A stretch of 64,000 nt of DNA, from positions 1 through 64,000 of the forward strand of contig NZ_JAGGRL010000007.1 in NCBI RefSeq assembly GCF_018612915.1, written 5' to 3'. Position numbers and translations under genes: made by a program. Within the stretch, counting starts at the first letter, position 1. Each line of letters begins with the position of its first letter. This DNA comes from Stenotrophomonas sp. ISL-67 (lineage in GTDB: Bacteria; Pseudomonadota; Gammaproteobacteria; Xanthomonadales; Xanthomonadaceae). The notes below the pieces were generated by a model, which made no database searches, was not told where the DNA came from, and saw only the letters and a program-made list of their open reading frames with translations. Shown here in pieces: positions 30,669 to 39,365 of this stretch.

Positions 30669-32039
30669 TCAGGCCGACAGGTTCAGGTCATTCCCGACAC
30701 GCCGGCTGCTCACTCGCAGCCGCCACGCCATCAGGATCGCTGCGGCGGTCAGGCCCAGGATCAGGCCCAGCCACATGCCCTGCGGGCCCATGCCCAGGCC
30801 CAGGCCAAGCCCGGCGCCGAGCGGCATGCCCAGCCCCCAGTAGGAGAACATGGCGATGAACATCGGCACGCGGGTGTCCTTCAGGCCGCGCAGCGCGCCG
30901 GCCGACAGCACCTGGATGCCGTCGGGGAACTGGAACGCGGCCGCATACAGCAGCAGGGTGGAGGCCAGCGCGGCCACGCCCATGTCGGCGGTGTAGACCC
31001 CGACGATGGCGTCGTGGCCGAGCAGCAGCACCAGCGCCGACATCGTCTGCGTGCCCAGGATGATGAGCAGGCCGGCAATGGCCGCGCGGCGCACGCCCGG
31101 CCCGTTGCCGCGGCCCACCGCGTGGCCTACGCGCACGGTGGTGGCTTCGGCCACGCCCATCGGGATCATGAAGCAGAGCTGGGCCACATTGATGGCGATC
31201 TGGTGCGAGGCCGCCTCCGTCGCGCCCAGGCGGCCGATCAACAGCGCGGTCACGATGAACAGGCCTCCTTCCATCAACACCGTGATGCCGATCGGCAGGC
31301 CAGTGCGGAGCAGGTCCCAGATCGCCGACCAGCGCGGCAGCTCCAGGTGCGAAAACAGTTCCAGGTGGGCGAACCGCTGGGTCTTCCAGAGGTAACCGGC
31401 GAAGCACAGTGCCTGGATCCACATCATGATGGCCGAGGCGATGCCCAGCCCTTCGGCGCCCATTTCAGGGAAACCGAGCTTGCCGTAGCACAGCACGTAG
31501 CCCAGTGGCGCCAGCACCAGCAGGCCGCCGAACCCGAGCAGCATGGTCGGCAGCGTCCAGTGCATGCCCTCGCTGAGATAGCGCATGCAGAAGTACAGCG
31601 TCAGCGCCGGGCCACCCCAACGCACCGCATGCAGGAATGCGGTTGCGCCGGGCACGATGTCCGGCGCGATGCCGAACGCCGGCAGCAGCGGCGGCACCAC
31701 CGTGAGGAAGGTGAACATGATCAGGCCCAGGCCGAGCGCCAGCCACAGTGCCTGGCGGAACAACGGGCCGATCTCGCGCTCGCGGCCGGCGCCATGCAGC
31801 TGCGACACCGAGGCGGTCAGCGAGATCAGCGTGCCGATCGGAATCAGCATCGGCAGCCACAGCAATGCCGTGCCGATGGTGACGGCCGCCAGGGTCTGGG
31901 TACCGTGGTGCCCGGCAATGACGTTGTCGACGAAGGAAATCAGGCCAGTGGAGACGTGGCCAAGGACCAGCGGCAGCGCAAGCAGGCCGGTGGCGCGCAC
32001 TTCCCGGGAAAGGCGCGGCGTGGAGGTAGCGATGGACAT
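30669..32039 (-). CDS. MATE family multidrug exporter (NorM-like)
   Basis: A 456-residue protein with 12 membrane helices. The N-lobe starts TGLLALPLVLGHVSTGLISFVDNVIAG and the C-lobe has TGLPIGITVLMEGGLF, in the two-fold MATE plan. The family exports cationic drugs or metabolites in exchange for Na+ or H+. ATG 32039 is chosen because upstream in-frame codons are not family-like. It lies 71 bp downstream of the DUF3106 gene on the same strand. The substrate is unknown. Confidence 0.9.
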   Translation of the reverse strand: MSIATSTPRLSREVRATGLLALPLVLGHVSTGLISFVDNVIAGHHGTQTLAAVTIGTALLWLPMLIPIGTLISLTASVSQLHGAGREREIGPLFRQALWLALGLGLIMFTFLTVVPPLLPAFGIAPDIVPGATAFLHAVRWGGPALTLYFCMRYLSEGMHWTLPTMLLGFGGLLVLAPLGYVLCYGKLGFPEMGAEGLGIASAIMMWIQALCFAGYLWKTQRFAHLELFSHLELPRWSAIWDLLRTGLPIGITVLMEGGLFIVTALLIGRLGATEAASHQIAINVAQLCFMIPMGVAEATTVRVGHAVGRGNGPGVRRAAIAGLLIILGTQTMSALVLLLGHDAIVGVYTADMGVAALASTLLLYAAAFQFPDGIQVLSAGALRGLKDTRVPMFIAMFSYWGLGMPLGAGLGLGLGMGPQGMWLGLILGLTAAAILMAWRLRVSSRRVGNDLNLSA

Positions 32040-32110
32040 GGGATCACAGACGGCAACTACGGCAGCGCGCGAAGGGCACAGGCACCGGGTTGCGGTCGGC
32101 CATCTTACGC

Positions 32111-32671
32111 TCAACGCACCAGGTTTTCCTTCAACCAGGAATCACGCGCGGCCGGGGCAAGCCCAATGAACTGGTCGCGCACCCGGTCACGCTCCTGCGG
32201 CGGGGTGCGTTGGGCGATCAGCGTGAGTTGCGCCAGCTGGCCCTCGTTGAGCTGCCGTAGCGCGGCCAGGGCAGGTTCCCGCTGGTCGGCCGGCAGGTAG
32301 CCGAACAGGCCCTGCAGCTTGGGAAACTGCTGGCCCAGCTGCGGGCCCAGCAGCCAGCCTTCGCGGAACCGCTGGTCCTGCTCGCCGAAGCGCACACGCA
32401 GCGTCTGTTGTTGTGCGGCCGGAAGCGCGGCGACACGGCGGGCGGCGTCGCGGATGCGGGCGCGCTCGGATTCCGGCAAGGCCTGCCATTGCGCATAGCG
32501 GCTGCGCAGCTCGCGCAGCTGGGCCGGATCGAGCGCGGCCGGCGTGCTGGGAATGGCCGGCGTGGTGGTCGGCACCGGTGTCGCCGCCGGCGAGGGCAAT
32601 GGCAGCGGCTGCGGTGCGGCATGTGCCCCGACCGCCAGGCACAGGGCGAGCATCACAATCGTCTTATTCAT
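32111..32671 (-). CDS. DUF3106 exported protein
   Basis: A 186-residue protein with signal peptide (IVMLALCLAVGAHA) and a Pro/Thr linker. The DUF3106 body shows helical repeats with W-x-x-L-P-x-x-x-R (AQWQALPESERARIRD) and LPADQREPALAAL. The family is periplasmic and uncharacterised. Its start overlaps the end of the sigma-like membrane gene by 8 bp, so the two are co-translated. Confidence 0.85.
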   Translation of the reverse strand: MNKTIVMLALCLAVGAHAAPQPLPLPSPAATPVPTTTPAIPSTPAALDPAQLRELRSRYAQWQALPESERARIRDAARRVAALPAAQQQTLRVRFGEQDQRFREGWLLGPQLGQQFPKLQGLFGYLPADQREPALAALRQLNEGQLAQLTLIAQRTPPQERDRVRDQFIGLAPAARDSWLKENLVR

Positions 32672-33665
32672 CGGCGGCGGCCGTCTCCAGTCCGGCGGTG
32701 GCAGGTTCAGGGCGGCTGGGCTGTGGCTGCGACTCATCCACCGGCACCGGGCCGCCGGCAGCGACCCAGGCGTAAAGGTCGGCGTCGCGGGCAAGCATCA
32801 GGTCCGGGTCGGCCAGCATCGCCGTGTCGCTGGCAGCGTGGGCCGGGTCGGCCGGAGCCGTCACCGGCAGGTCCTCGGACGGCAACGGCTCGACCCGGAC
32901 CGGGTCGGTGGTCGACACGGCGCCGTCGGGCACGCTGGCCTCCGGGGCCAGCGCCGGGCTGCGGTGCTTCCACCACGCCGCGCCACCCAGCACTACACCC
33001 GCCGTGACCAGCAGGATCAGCAGGCCACGCCACAGCGGCTGGCGGTTGTGGCGGCGGGTGGCCGTGCGTCGGGGCGCCGCATCGGTCGGCACCGGCGCCC
33101 GCCAGGAGGCAGGCCCCTTCCCCGGCGCCGGTGCCGCCGCGGGCTGGTGCAGCTGTTGCAGGCGGCTGGCGGGCAGCTCGCGCAGGCGCTGCTGCACCGC
33201 TTCGGCCAGGGCGCGCCAGCCCGCCGCATCGGGATGGCCCTGCGCATCGCGCGGGCAGGCTTCGGCCAACGCCTGCTGGTAATCGGCGACCGGCATGTCC
33301 AGTATCTGCGCGGCGGCCGCTTCGTCCAGCCCGCCGCCCACGCGCAGCAGCAGCGCCAGCCGCGCCGGCGGAGCCAGCTGGGGCAGGTGGGCCAGCTCCG
33401 GCGCCCACTGCCCGCCCGCAGCCGGCACGCGGATCGGGGTACGGTGGGCCAGCAGGACCCAGAACCGGTCTGGCCACTGCGCCATCGGCACATCGCTGGC
33501 AATGCCGGCGAAGGCACGCATCACCGCCACCAGGGCCTGCTCGGCCACGGTGGGGTCACCGCACTGCAGTTCGGCAACCACCAGGGCACGGCGTTCAACG
33601 CCTCGCAGGAATGCGGACAGCGCACCCGCTGCAGTAGAGGAAACAGGGGCGTTCACAGCCGTCAT
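32664..33665 (-). CDS. sigma factor-like domain fused to a membrane segment (hypothetical)
   Basis: A 333-residue protein. The first 170 residues are helical and include LPQLAPPARLALLLRVGGGL then AAQILDMPVADYQQAL, resembling ECF sigma region 4. A basic linker (RRTATRRHNRQPLWR) leads into one membrane helix at about 209-227, and the last 105 residues are acidic and Pro-rich, probably periplasmic. It overlaps the DUF3106 gene by 8 bp. A membrane-bound regulator paired with a periplasmic sensor is possible but unproven. No clear region 2 is visible, so sigma activity is doubtful. Confidence 0.7.
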   Translation of the reverse strand: MTAVNAPVSSTAAGALSAFLRGVERRALVVAELQCGDPTVAEQALVAVMRAFAGIASDVPMAQWPDRFWVLLAHRTPIRVPAAGGQWAPELAHLPQLAPPARLALLLRVGGGLDEAAAAQILDMPVADYQQALAEACPRDAQGHPDAAGWRALAEAVQQRLRELPASRLQQLHQPAAAPAPGKGPASWRAPVPTDAAPRRTATRRHNRQPLWRGLLILLVTAGVVLGGAAWWKHRSPALAPEASVPDGAVSTTDPVRVEPLPSEDLPVTAPADPAHAASDTAMLADPDLMLARDADLYAWVAAGGPVPVDESQPQPSRPEPATAGLETAAADE

Positions 33666-34103
33666 AGCAACTCCATCAAGTGCCGAAATGATAGCGAGTG
33701 CGCCCGCGCAGGGGGATGCCGATGCAGGCCCTCTGTGACGACCCCGACAGTGCAGGACGCTTGACAGCGGTGCAGGTTGTGCACAGCACCAACAAATTCG
33801 GCATAAAACCAGTACGTGAAGCCGAGGTCACCCGTGTGTCAGCTTTGTTTCACAGGTATCCAATTGATTTATATTGATTTTATTATGTGGCTATTTTTTG
33901 ACCAACCTGAGCCTCACTGCGGAACTCCCTGACAAACAGCTCGGAGTTCTACACTCGCACACAGACTTATCCACAGAAGATGTGGATAAGAACCGAATCT
34001 CCCACCGCCACGGATATTTAGCTCCTATTTAGGTTCCACGGCGCCAACCACCGACGGACTTCCTGCGCTGAACAGGGCGGGCCGTGGCCGCTACACTGGC
34101 GCG
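33666..34103. promoter_or_regulatory. AT-rich intergenic region with origin-like features, upstream of priA
   Basis: This 438-bp gap contains the most AT-rich DNA of the window (about 33850-33905). Two adjacent 10-mers, ATTGATTTAT and ATTGATTTTA, are followed by TTATGTGG. About 60 bp further are two perfect DnaA boxes in inverted orientation (33967-33989). No gene is seen. An AT-rich unwinding-like element next to DnaA boxes suggests a DnaA-controlled promoter or an origin-like site. The normal chromosomal origin would be next to dnaA, which is absent here. Confidence 0.5.
33967..33989. promoter_or_regulatory. inverted pair of perfect DnaA boxes
   Basis: TTATCCACA (33967-33975) and TGTGGATAA (33981-33989) are separated by GAAGA and form a 23-bp palindrome. 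Both match the strict E. coli DnaA box consensus. They lie 115 bp before the priA start, so DnaA may autoregulate or couple priA expression to replication. Confidence 0.7.
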
Positions 34104-36335
34104 ATGCTGCCCCCCGATCCAGCCCCCCTGCTCACCCTGGAAAGTGCCCCCGCGCCACAACCGGATGCCCCCTCCCTGCAGGTGGCCCTGCCGCTGCCGT
34201 TGCCGCAGTGGTTCGACTACGCGCCACCCCCGGGCGAGACGCCCCATCCCGGCATGGTCGGGCGCCGCCTGCGGGTGCCGTTCGGCTCGCGCGAGCTGGT
34301 CGGTGTCGTGGCCGGGATCGGCAGGGTCGCCGATGGCAACACGTTGCGGGCCGCCGTGGAATGGCTGGACCCGGCGCCGCTGCTGGGCGGCGAGCTGTGG
34401 ACGTCGCTGCAGTGGTTGGCGCGCTACACCCACGCGCCGCTGGGCGAGGTGGTCAGTACTGCCCTGCCCGCGCCGCTGCGCCGCGGCGAACCGGTACCCG
34501 ACACCCACCGCTGGGGCTGGCAGCTCACGCCGGCCGGGCATGAACACCGGGCGCGCCTGCGCGCCGGCACCCGCCCGCACGGCCTGGCCGGGCAGCTGGC
34601 CGGCGGCAGCCTGGACGAGGAAAAGCTGGACGAGGAGATGGGCGACTGGCGCAGCGCGGCGCGATCGCTGGCCAAGCGTGGCCTGGTCGAGCGCATCGCG
34701 CTGGAGCACGGCCTGGGGGTGCCGGTCATTCGACCGGGGCCCACCCCCAATGCGGAGCAGAGCAACGCCATCGCCGCGATCACCGCCCACGCGCGGTTCG
34801 GCGCGTTCCTGCTCGATGGCGTGACCGGCAGCGGCAAGACCGAGGTATACCTGCAGGCAATCGTGGCCTGCCTGGCCCGTGGTCGCCAGGCCCTGGTACT
34901 GGTGCCTGAGATCGGGCTGACCCCGCAGACGCTGGCACGCTTCCGCAGCCGCCTCGGCATTGCGGTGCATGTCCTGCATTCGGGCTTGAACGACAACGAA
35001 CGCGCGCGGGTCTGGGCGGCCGCCACCCGCGGCGAGGCGCAGGTCATCGTGGGCACGCGTTCGGCCGTGTTCACCCCGTTGCCCAACGCCGGGCTGATCG
35101 TGGTCGATGAAGAGCACGACGGCAGCTACAAGCAGCAGGATGGCATCCGCTACCACGCGCGCGATTTCGCGCTGGTGCGGGCCAAGGCGCTGGATGTGCC
35201 GGTGGTGCTGGGCAGCGCCACCCCCTCGCTGGAATCGCTGCACAACGCACATGCCGGTCGCTACACCCACCTGCGCCTGAAGCAGCGCGCCGGCGAGGCG
35301 CGTCCACCGCGGGTGCGGGTGCTGGATGTGCGCAAGCGCCCCCTCAAGGACGGTTTGTCGGCCGAGGTCATGGAGGGCATCGGCCAGCACCTGGCCGCCG
35401 GCCACCAGGTGCTGGTGTTCAAGAACCGCCGCGGCTACGCGCCGGTGCTGCTCTGCCACGACTGCGGCTGGACCGCGCCGTGCAAGCGCTGCGACGCGCC
35501 GATGACCGTGCACGCCGGCGGGCGCCGCCTGCAATGCCACCACTGTGGCGCACGCCAGCCTGCACCGCTGGCCTGCCCCGACTGCGCCAGCCTCGCGCTG
35601 CAACCGCAGGGCATCGGCACCGAACGCCTGGAAGAACACCTGGTGGAAGCATTCGCCGATGTCCCGGTGATCCGCATCGACCGTGGCACCACCCACCGCC
35701 GCGACGCGCTGGAAACCCAGCTGGCCACGCTGGGCGACCGCGCCGGCATCCTGGTCGGCACCCAGATCCTGGCCAAGGGCCACGATCTTCCCAAGCTGAC
35801 CCTGGTGGTGGTGGTGGGCATTGACGAGGGTCTGTTCTCAGCCGATTTCCGCGCCAGCGAAAAGCTGGCCCAGCAGCTGATCCAGGTGGCCGGCCGGGCC
35901 GGCCGCGCGACCGACGCCGGCGAGGTCTGGCTGCAGACCCATCATCCCGGCCACCCGTTGCTGGAGACGCTGGTCAATGGAGGCTACCACGCGTTCGCCG
36001 ATGCAGAACTGCAACAACGCGAAGCCGCTGGTTTCCCGCCGTTCGCGCACCTGGCGCTGATGCGCGCCGAAGCGCAGCAGGTGGAACATGCCAACGCGAT
36101 GCTGATGGCGGTGCGCGAGCTGATCGCGCACGAGTGCCCGGTGGAGCGTTTCGGCCCGATGCCGGCGCCGATGCCGCGCCGCGCCGGTTACCAGCGCGCC
36201 CAGCTGCTGCTGTCCGCACCATCGCGGCGGCCGCTGCATGCGCTGCTGGACCAGATCATGCCGCAGGTATACGGACTGCCGCAGGCGCGCAAGGTGCGCT
36301 GGTCATTGGATGTCGATCCGACCGACCTGTATTGA
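34104..36335 (+). CDS. priA: primosomal protein N' (replication restart helicase PriA)
   Basis: The 743-residue helicase reloads the replisome at stalled forks. After the 3'-DNA-binding domain come Walker A DGVTGSGKTEVY (about residue 240) and Walker B DEEHD (about 334). A zinc module follows with paired Cys (CHDCGWTAPCKRC, CHHCG, CPDC; about 450-497), then QVAGRAGRA (motif VI). All eight Zn cysteines are present. ATG 34104 is the first in-frame start with the family-like N-terminus; the preceding 438 bp is AT-rich with DnaA boxes. A REPIN follows the stop. Confidence 0.96.
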   Translation: MLPPDPAPLLTLESAPAPQPDAPSLQVALPLPLPQWFDYAPPPGETPHPGMVGRRLRVPFGSRELVGVVAGIGRVADGNTLRAAVEWLDPAPLLGGELWTSLQWLARYTHAPLGEVVSTALPAPLRRGEPVPDTHRWGWQLTPAGHEHRARLRAGTRPHGLAGQLAGGSLDEEKLDEEMGDWRSAARSLAKRGLVERIALEHGLGVPVIRPGPTPNAEQSNAIAAITAHARFGAFLLDGVTGSGKTEVYLQAIVACLARGRQALVLVPEIGLTPQTLARFRSRLGIAVHVLHSGLNDNERARVWAAATRGEAQVIVGTRSAVFTPLPNAGLIVVDEEHDGSYKQQDGIRYHARDFALVRAKALDVPVVLGSATPSLESLHNAHAGRYTHLRLKQRAGEARPPRVRVLDVRKRPLKDGLSAEVMEGIGQHLAAGHQVLVFKNRRGYAPVLLCHDCGWTAPCKRCDAPMTVHAGGRRLQCHHCGARQPAPLACPDCASLALQPQGIGTERLEEHLVEAFADVPVIRIDRGTTHRRDALETQLATLGDRAGILVGTQILAKGHDLPKLTLVVVVGIDEGLFSADFRASEKLAQQLIQVAGRAGRATDAGEVWLQTHHPGHPLLETLVNGGYHAFADAELQQREAAGFPPFAHLALMRAEAQQVEHANAMLMAVRELIAHECPVERFGPMPAPMPRRAGYQRAQLLLSAPSRRPLHALLDQIMPQVYGLPQARKVRWSLDVDPTDLY

Positions 36336-36344
36336 GATCGGGAG

Positions 36345-36451
36345 GGCCGGCCAACGGCCGGCGCTACCGATGACGATTACGCACACCGGACATGCGCCGC
36401 CGATCACGATCACGATCACGCACATCCGGTAGCGCCGGCCGTTGGCCGGCC
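36345..36451. repeat. REPIN: two GTAG-type REPs in inverted orientation
   Basis: Left unit 36345-36367 (ending CGCTAC) and right unit 36429-36451 (starting GTAGCGCCGGCC) are exact inverted copies over 23 bp, separated by 61 bp containing GATCACGATCACGATCACG. Such paired units are the form mobilised by RAYT transposases. No RAYT gene is in the window. Confidence 0.85.
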
Positions 36452-36473
36452 CACCGGATCGCACATCAACCGG

Positions 36474-37094
36474 TCAGGTCAACGGGGTCATGACGGCTTC
36501 AACGTAGGCCGGGCGCTGCTGCAGGCGCTGGTACCACGCCTCCAGGTGCGGCAGCGACGGGCGCTGGATCGGCAGCTCGAACCATGCGTACACCAGCGCA
36601 CCCAGCGGGATGTCGCCCATCGCGAACTGCCCGCCGGACAACCAGGGCTGCTGCGCCAGAGTGCGGTCGGCCATGCCCAGCAGTTCACCGGCACGGGTGA
36701 TCGCGGCATTGATGCGGGCCTCGTCGCGGTCGGCGGGGGCGGTGCGCATGATGCCCCAGATCAGATCGGTGTACAGCGGCGCCATGCGCGAGGTGCTCCA
36801 GTCCATCCACTTCTCGGCCTGGGCGCGTGCCATCGCATCTTCCGGGTACAGCGTGCCCAGTGCGTAGCGTGCGCTCAGATAACGCACGATGGTGTTGGAT
36901 TCCCATAGCGGCAGGCCGTGATCCTCGATCACCGGGACCAGGCCGTTGGGATTCATTCCCACGTATTCCGGTGACTGGGTGCCACCGAACGGGCCGCCCA
37001 CTTCGATGGACTGGTACGGCAGGCCGATTTCCTCCGCGCACCACAGCACCTTGCGCACGTTGCTGGAATTCTTCCGGCCCCAGATCTTCAGCAT
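36474..37094 (-). CDS. glutathione S-transferase family protein
   Basis: A 206-residue two-domain GST. The thioredoxin-like N-domain shows NSSNVRKVLWCAEE, the cis-Pro motif NGLVPVIED and WESNTIVRYL for glutathione binding. The alpha-helical C-domain has FAMGDIPLGALVY, the N-capping-box-like segment. It resembles GSTs of the theta/beta-like bacterial groups. The electrophilic substrate is unknown. It is followed by the REPIN. Confidence 0.9.
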   Translation of the reverse strand: MLKIWGRKNSSNVRKVLWCAEEIGLPYQSIEVGGPFGGTQSPEYVGMNPNGLVPVIEDHGLPLWESNTIVRYLSARYALGTLYPEDAMARAQAEKWMDWSTSRMAPLYTDLIWGIMRTAPADRDEARINAAITRAGELLGMADRTLAQQPWLSGGQFAMGDIPLGALVYAWFELPIQRPSLPHLEAWYQRLQQRPAYVEAVMTPLT

Positions 37095-37153
37095 GTTGGT
37101 CGTTCCTGATGGTTGATTCGCGCCGATACGATACGCCGATCAACCTGTTGGTG

Positions 37154-37900
37154 TTACCGCGCCTTCCTGGGAAGCGCGCGCACGTAGGTGGACTTGCCGT
37201 CCTTCTTCATCTCGAACAGGCCGGTGGCGGCCAGCAACTCACTCAGCTTGTTGTAGCCGTAATTGCGTGAATCGAAGGATGCCTGGTTGCCGATCTGGCT
37301 GCCGACCGGGCCCAGGTGCGACCAGCCGTCTTCGGCTTCGGCCGAGGTGACCGCGCGGCGCAGCATCTGCACGAGCCGGGTATCGCTGCGCAGCTCGGGG
37401 CCGGTCTTGCGCGGGCGGCTTTCTTCCGCACCCTGCTCGATTTCCGCATCCACCGCGTGGCTCTGCCCCAGCGCTTCCAGGTAGGTGAACTTGGAGCACG
37501 CATTGACGAAGGGCTCCGGCGTTTTCTTTTCGCCGAATCCATACACCTTGACCCCGTCGGTGAGCAGGCGCATCACCAGGGGCGTGAAGTCGGCATCGCT
37601 GGAGACGATGGCGAAGCCGTCCAGGTTGCGTGCGTACAGCATGTCCATCGCGTCGATCACCATCGCCATGTCCGAGGCGTTCTTGCCACGGCTGTAGGCA
37701 AACTGCTGGATGGGCCGGATCGCGTATTCGTGCAGCACGCCTTCCCAGCCTTTCAGCCGCGGGCTCTTCCAGTTGCCGTAGGCGCGGCGCACGTTGGCCA
37801 CGCCATAGCGCGCCACCTCGGCCAGCACCACATCGATCTTCGAAGAGGGCGCGTTGTCGGCATCGATCAACAGGGCGATGCGCTTTTCCGGTTCGGTCAT
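37154..37900 (-). CDS. NYN domain - LOTUS/OST-HTH protein (LabA/DUF88-like)
   Basis: A 248-residue protein. The N-terminal NYN/PIN-like nuclease domain has IALLIDADNAPSSKID and a later SSDADFTPL, providing the conserved acidic residues of the metal site. The C-terminal OST-HTH/LOTUS-like domain (GWSHLGPVGSQI, then RNYGYNKLSELLAATGLFE) is expected to bind RNA. GGAGG sits five bases before ATG 37900. It is probably an RNA-cleaving or RNA-processing protein; the target is unknown. It is divergent from the ndh gene. Confidence 0.85.
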   Translation of the reverse strand: MTEPEKRIALLIDADNAPSSKIDVVLAEVARYGVANVRRAYGNWKSPRLKGWEGVLHEYAIRPIQQFAYSRGKNASDMAMVIDAMDMLYARNLDGFAIVSSDADFTPLVMRLLTDGVKVYGFGEKKTPEPFVNACSKFTYLEALGQSHAVDAEIEQGAEESRPRKTGPELRSDTRLVQMLRRAVTSAEAEDGWSHLGPVGSQIGNQASFDSRNYGYNKLSELLAATGLFEMKKDGKSTYVRALPRKAR

Positions 37901-38041
37901 CACAACCTCCAGGGCAGGAACGGATCGGCCGCCAGGCAGACGCGACGGCTGCTGAACCCAGTATCTGTCATCCACGTGAAGATCGCGCGTTACGTGCGAG
38001 CATGGGTAGATCCGCTTCGACCCCCGCCAAGGAGTCCTTGC

Positions 38042-39331
38042 ATGACCCGCGATACCCTGCCCCACCTGGCCATCATCGGTGGTGGCTTCGCCGGCCTCTG
38101 GGCCACCCGTGCGCTGGCCAGCGCGCGCATCCGCATCACCCTGGTGGACCGTCGCAACCACCATCTGTTCCAGCCGCTGCTGTACCAGGTCGCCACGGCC
38201 GGGCTGTCCGCGCCCGACATCGCCGCGCCCCTGCGTCATATCCTCGGCGACCAGCGCAACGTCGAAGTACGCCTGGGCGAAGTCACCACGATCGACAAGC
38301 ATGCCCGCCAGATCACCCTGGCCGACGGCAGCCAGCTCGGTTACGACACCCTGATGCTGTGCACCGGTGCCACCCACGCCTATTTCGGGCACGACGAATG
38401 GGCAGCCGATGCGCCTGGCCTCAAGACCCTGGACGATGCCATCGCGCTGCGTCGCAAGCTGCTGCTGGCGTTCGAGCGCGCTGAAGCGGAGCCTGATCCT
38501 GCGCGTAAAGCGGCGTGGCTGAGCTTCGCGGTGGTTGGCGGCGGTCCCACCGGGGTGGAGTTGGCCGGCACCTTGGCCGAAATCGCCCGCCACACGCTGC
38601 GCAATGAGTTCCGCCACATCGACCCGGCCAGCGCCAAGGTGCGGCTGGTCGAGGCCGGCCCACGCGTGCTGTCCAGTTTTCCCGAGGTGCTGTCGCTGAA
38701 AGCGCGCCGCCAGTTGGAGAAGCTGGGCGTTGAAGTGCTGACCGGCACTGCGGTGAGCGATATCAATGGCGACGGCTTCCAGCTGGGCGAGCAGTTCATC
38801 GCTGCGCGTACCGTGGTGTGGGCCGCCGGTGTGGCCGCCTCGCCGTTGGCGCGCACGCTGGAGGTGCCACTGGACCGCGCTGGCCGCGTGCCGGTGCAAC
38901 CCGATCTCACCCTGGCCGAGCACCCCGAGATCTTCGTGGCCGGCGACCTGGCCGCCCTCAACCAGGCCGACGGCAAGCCGGTACCCGGGGTTGCCCCGGC
39001 CGCCAAGCAGATGGGCAAGCACGTGGCCGCGATCATCCGCGCGCGGCTGGACGGCAAGCCCGCACCCGGGCCGTTCAAGTACCAGGACTTCGGCAACCTG
39101 GCCACGATCGGGCGCATGGCCGCCATCGTCCACCTGGGCAGGCTGCAGCTGTCAGGCGTGTTGGCCTGGTGGTTCTGGCTGGCCGCGCACGTGTTCTTCC
39201 TGATCGGCTTCCGCAACCGGATCGTGGTGCTGCTCAATTGGGCCGTGGCCTATTGGAGCTACCAGCGCAGCGCGCGGATCATCTTTGGTGATGACCAGGA
39301 GGATCAGCGCCCAAGGTCTCCTGGGCGCTGA
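38042..39331 (+). CDS. ndh: type II NADH dehydrogenase (NDH-2)
   Basis: The 429-residue peripheral membrane flavoprotein passes electrons from NADH to quinone without proton pumping. FAD binding is at LAIIGGGFAGLWA near the N-terminus, NAD binding at VVGGGPTGVELAG (about residue 165), and EIFVAGDLAA is the second FAD motif. The C-terminal amphipathic/hydrophobic helix (FWLAAHVFFLIGFRNRIVVLL) binds the membrane. The start was placed at ATG 38042 with AAGGAG upstream. Confidence 0.93.
   Translation: MTRDTLPHLAIIGGGFAGLWATRALASARIRITLVDRRNHHLFQPLLYQVATAGLSAPDIAAPLRHILGDQRNVEVRLGEVTTIDKHARQITLADGSQLGYDTLMLCTGATHAYFGHDEWAADAPGLKTLDDAIALRRKLLLAFERAEAEPDPARKAAWLSFAVVGGGPTGVELAGTLAEIARHTLRNEFRHIDPASAKVRLVEAGPRVLSSFPEVLSLKARRQLEKLGVEVLTGTAVSDINGDGFQLGEQFIAARTVVWAAGVAASPLARTLEVPLDRAGRVPVQPDLTLAEHPEIFVAGDLAALNQADGKPVPGVAPAAKQMGKHVAAIIRARLDGKPAPGPFKYQDFGNLATIGRMAAIVHLGRLQLSGVLAWWFWLAAHVFFLIGFRNRIVVLLNWAVAYWSYQRSARIIFGDDQEDQRPRSPGR
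39305..39330 (+). terminator. hairpin overlapping the end of ndh
   Basis: CAGCGCCCA and TGGGCGCTG form a stem over the last codons and stop of ndh. No T-run follows, and a GTAG-type REP begins 9 bp later. It could be a 3'-end stabiliser. Confidence 0.4.
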
Positions 39332-39338
39332 CGGAGGC

Positions 39339-39361
39339 AGCGACGCAGGGCGTCGCTCTAC
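39339..39361 (-). repeat. GTAG-type REP palindrome
   Basis: On the minus strand GTAGAGCGACGCCCTGCGTC starts the unit. It lies between the convergent ends of ndh and the small gene at 39366. Confidence 0.78.
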
Positions 39362-39365
39362 CGGG

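Noticed and set aside
33850..33989. chromosomal oriC
   Set aside because: Only two DnaA boxes and no dnaA, dnaN or rpmH nearby; kept as an origin-like or regulatory site instead.
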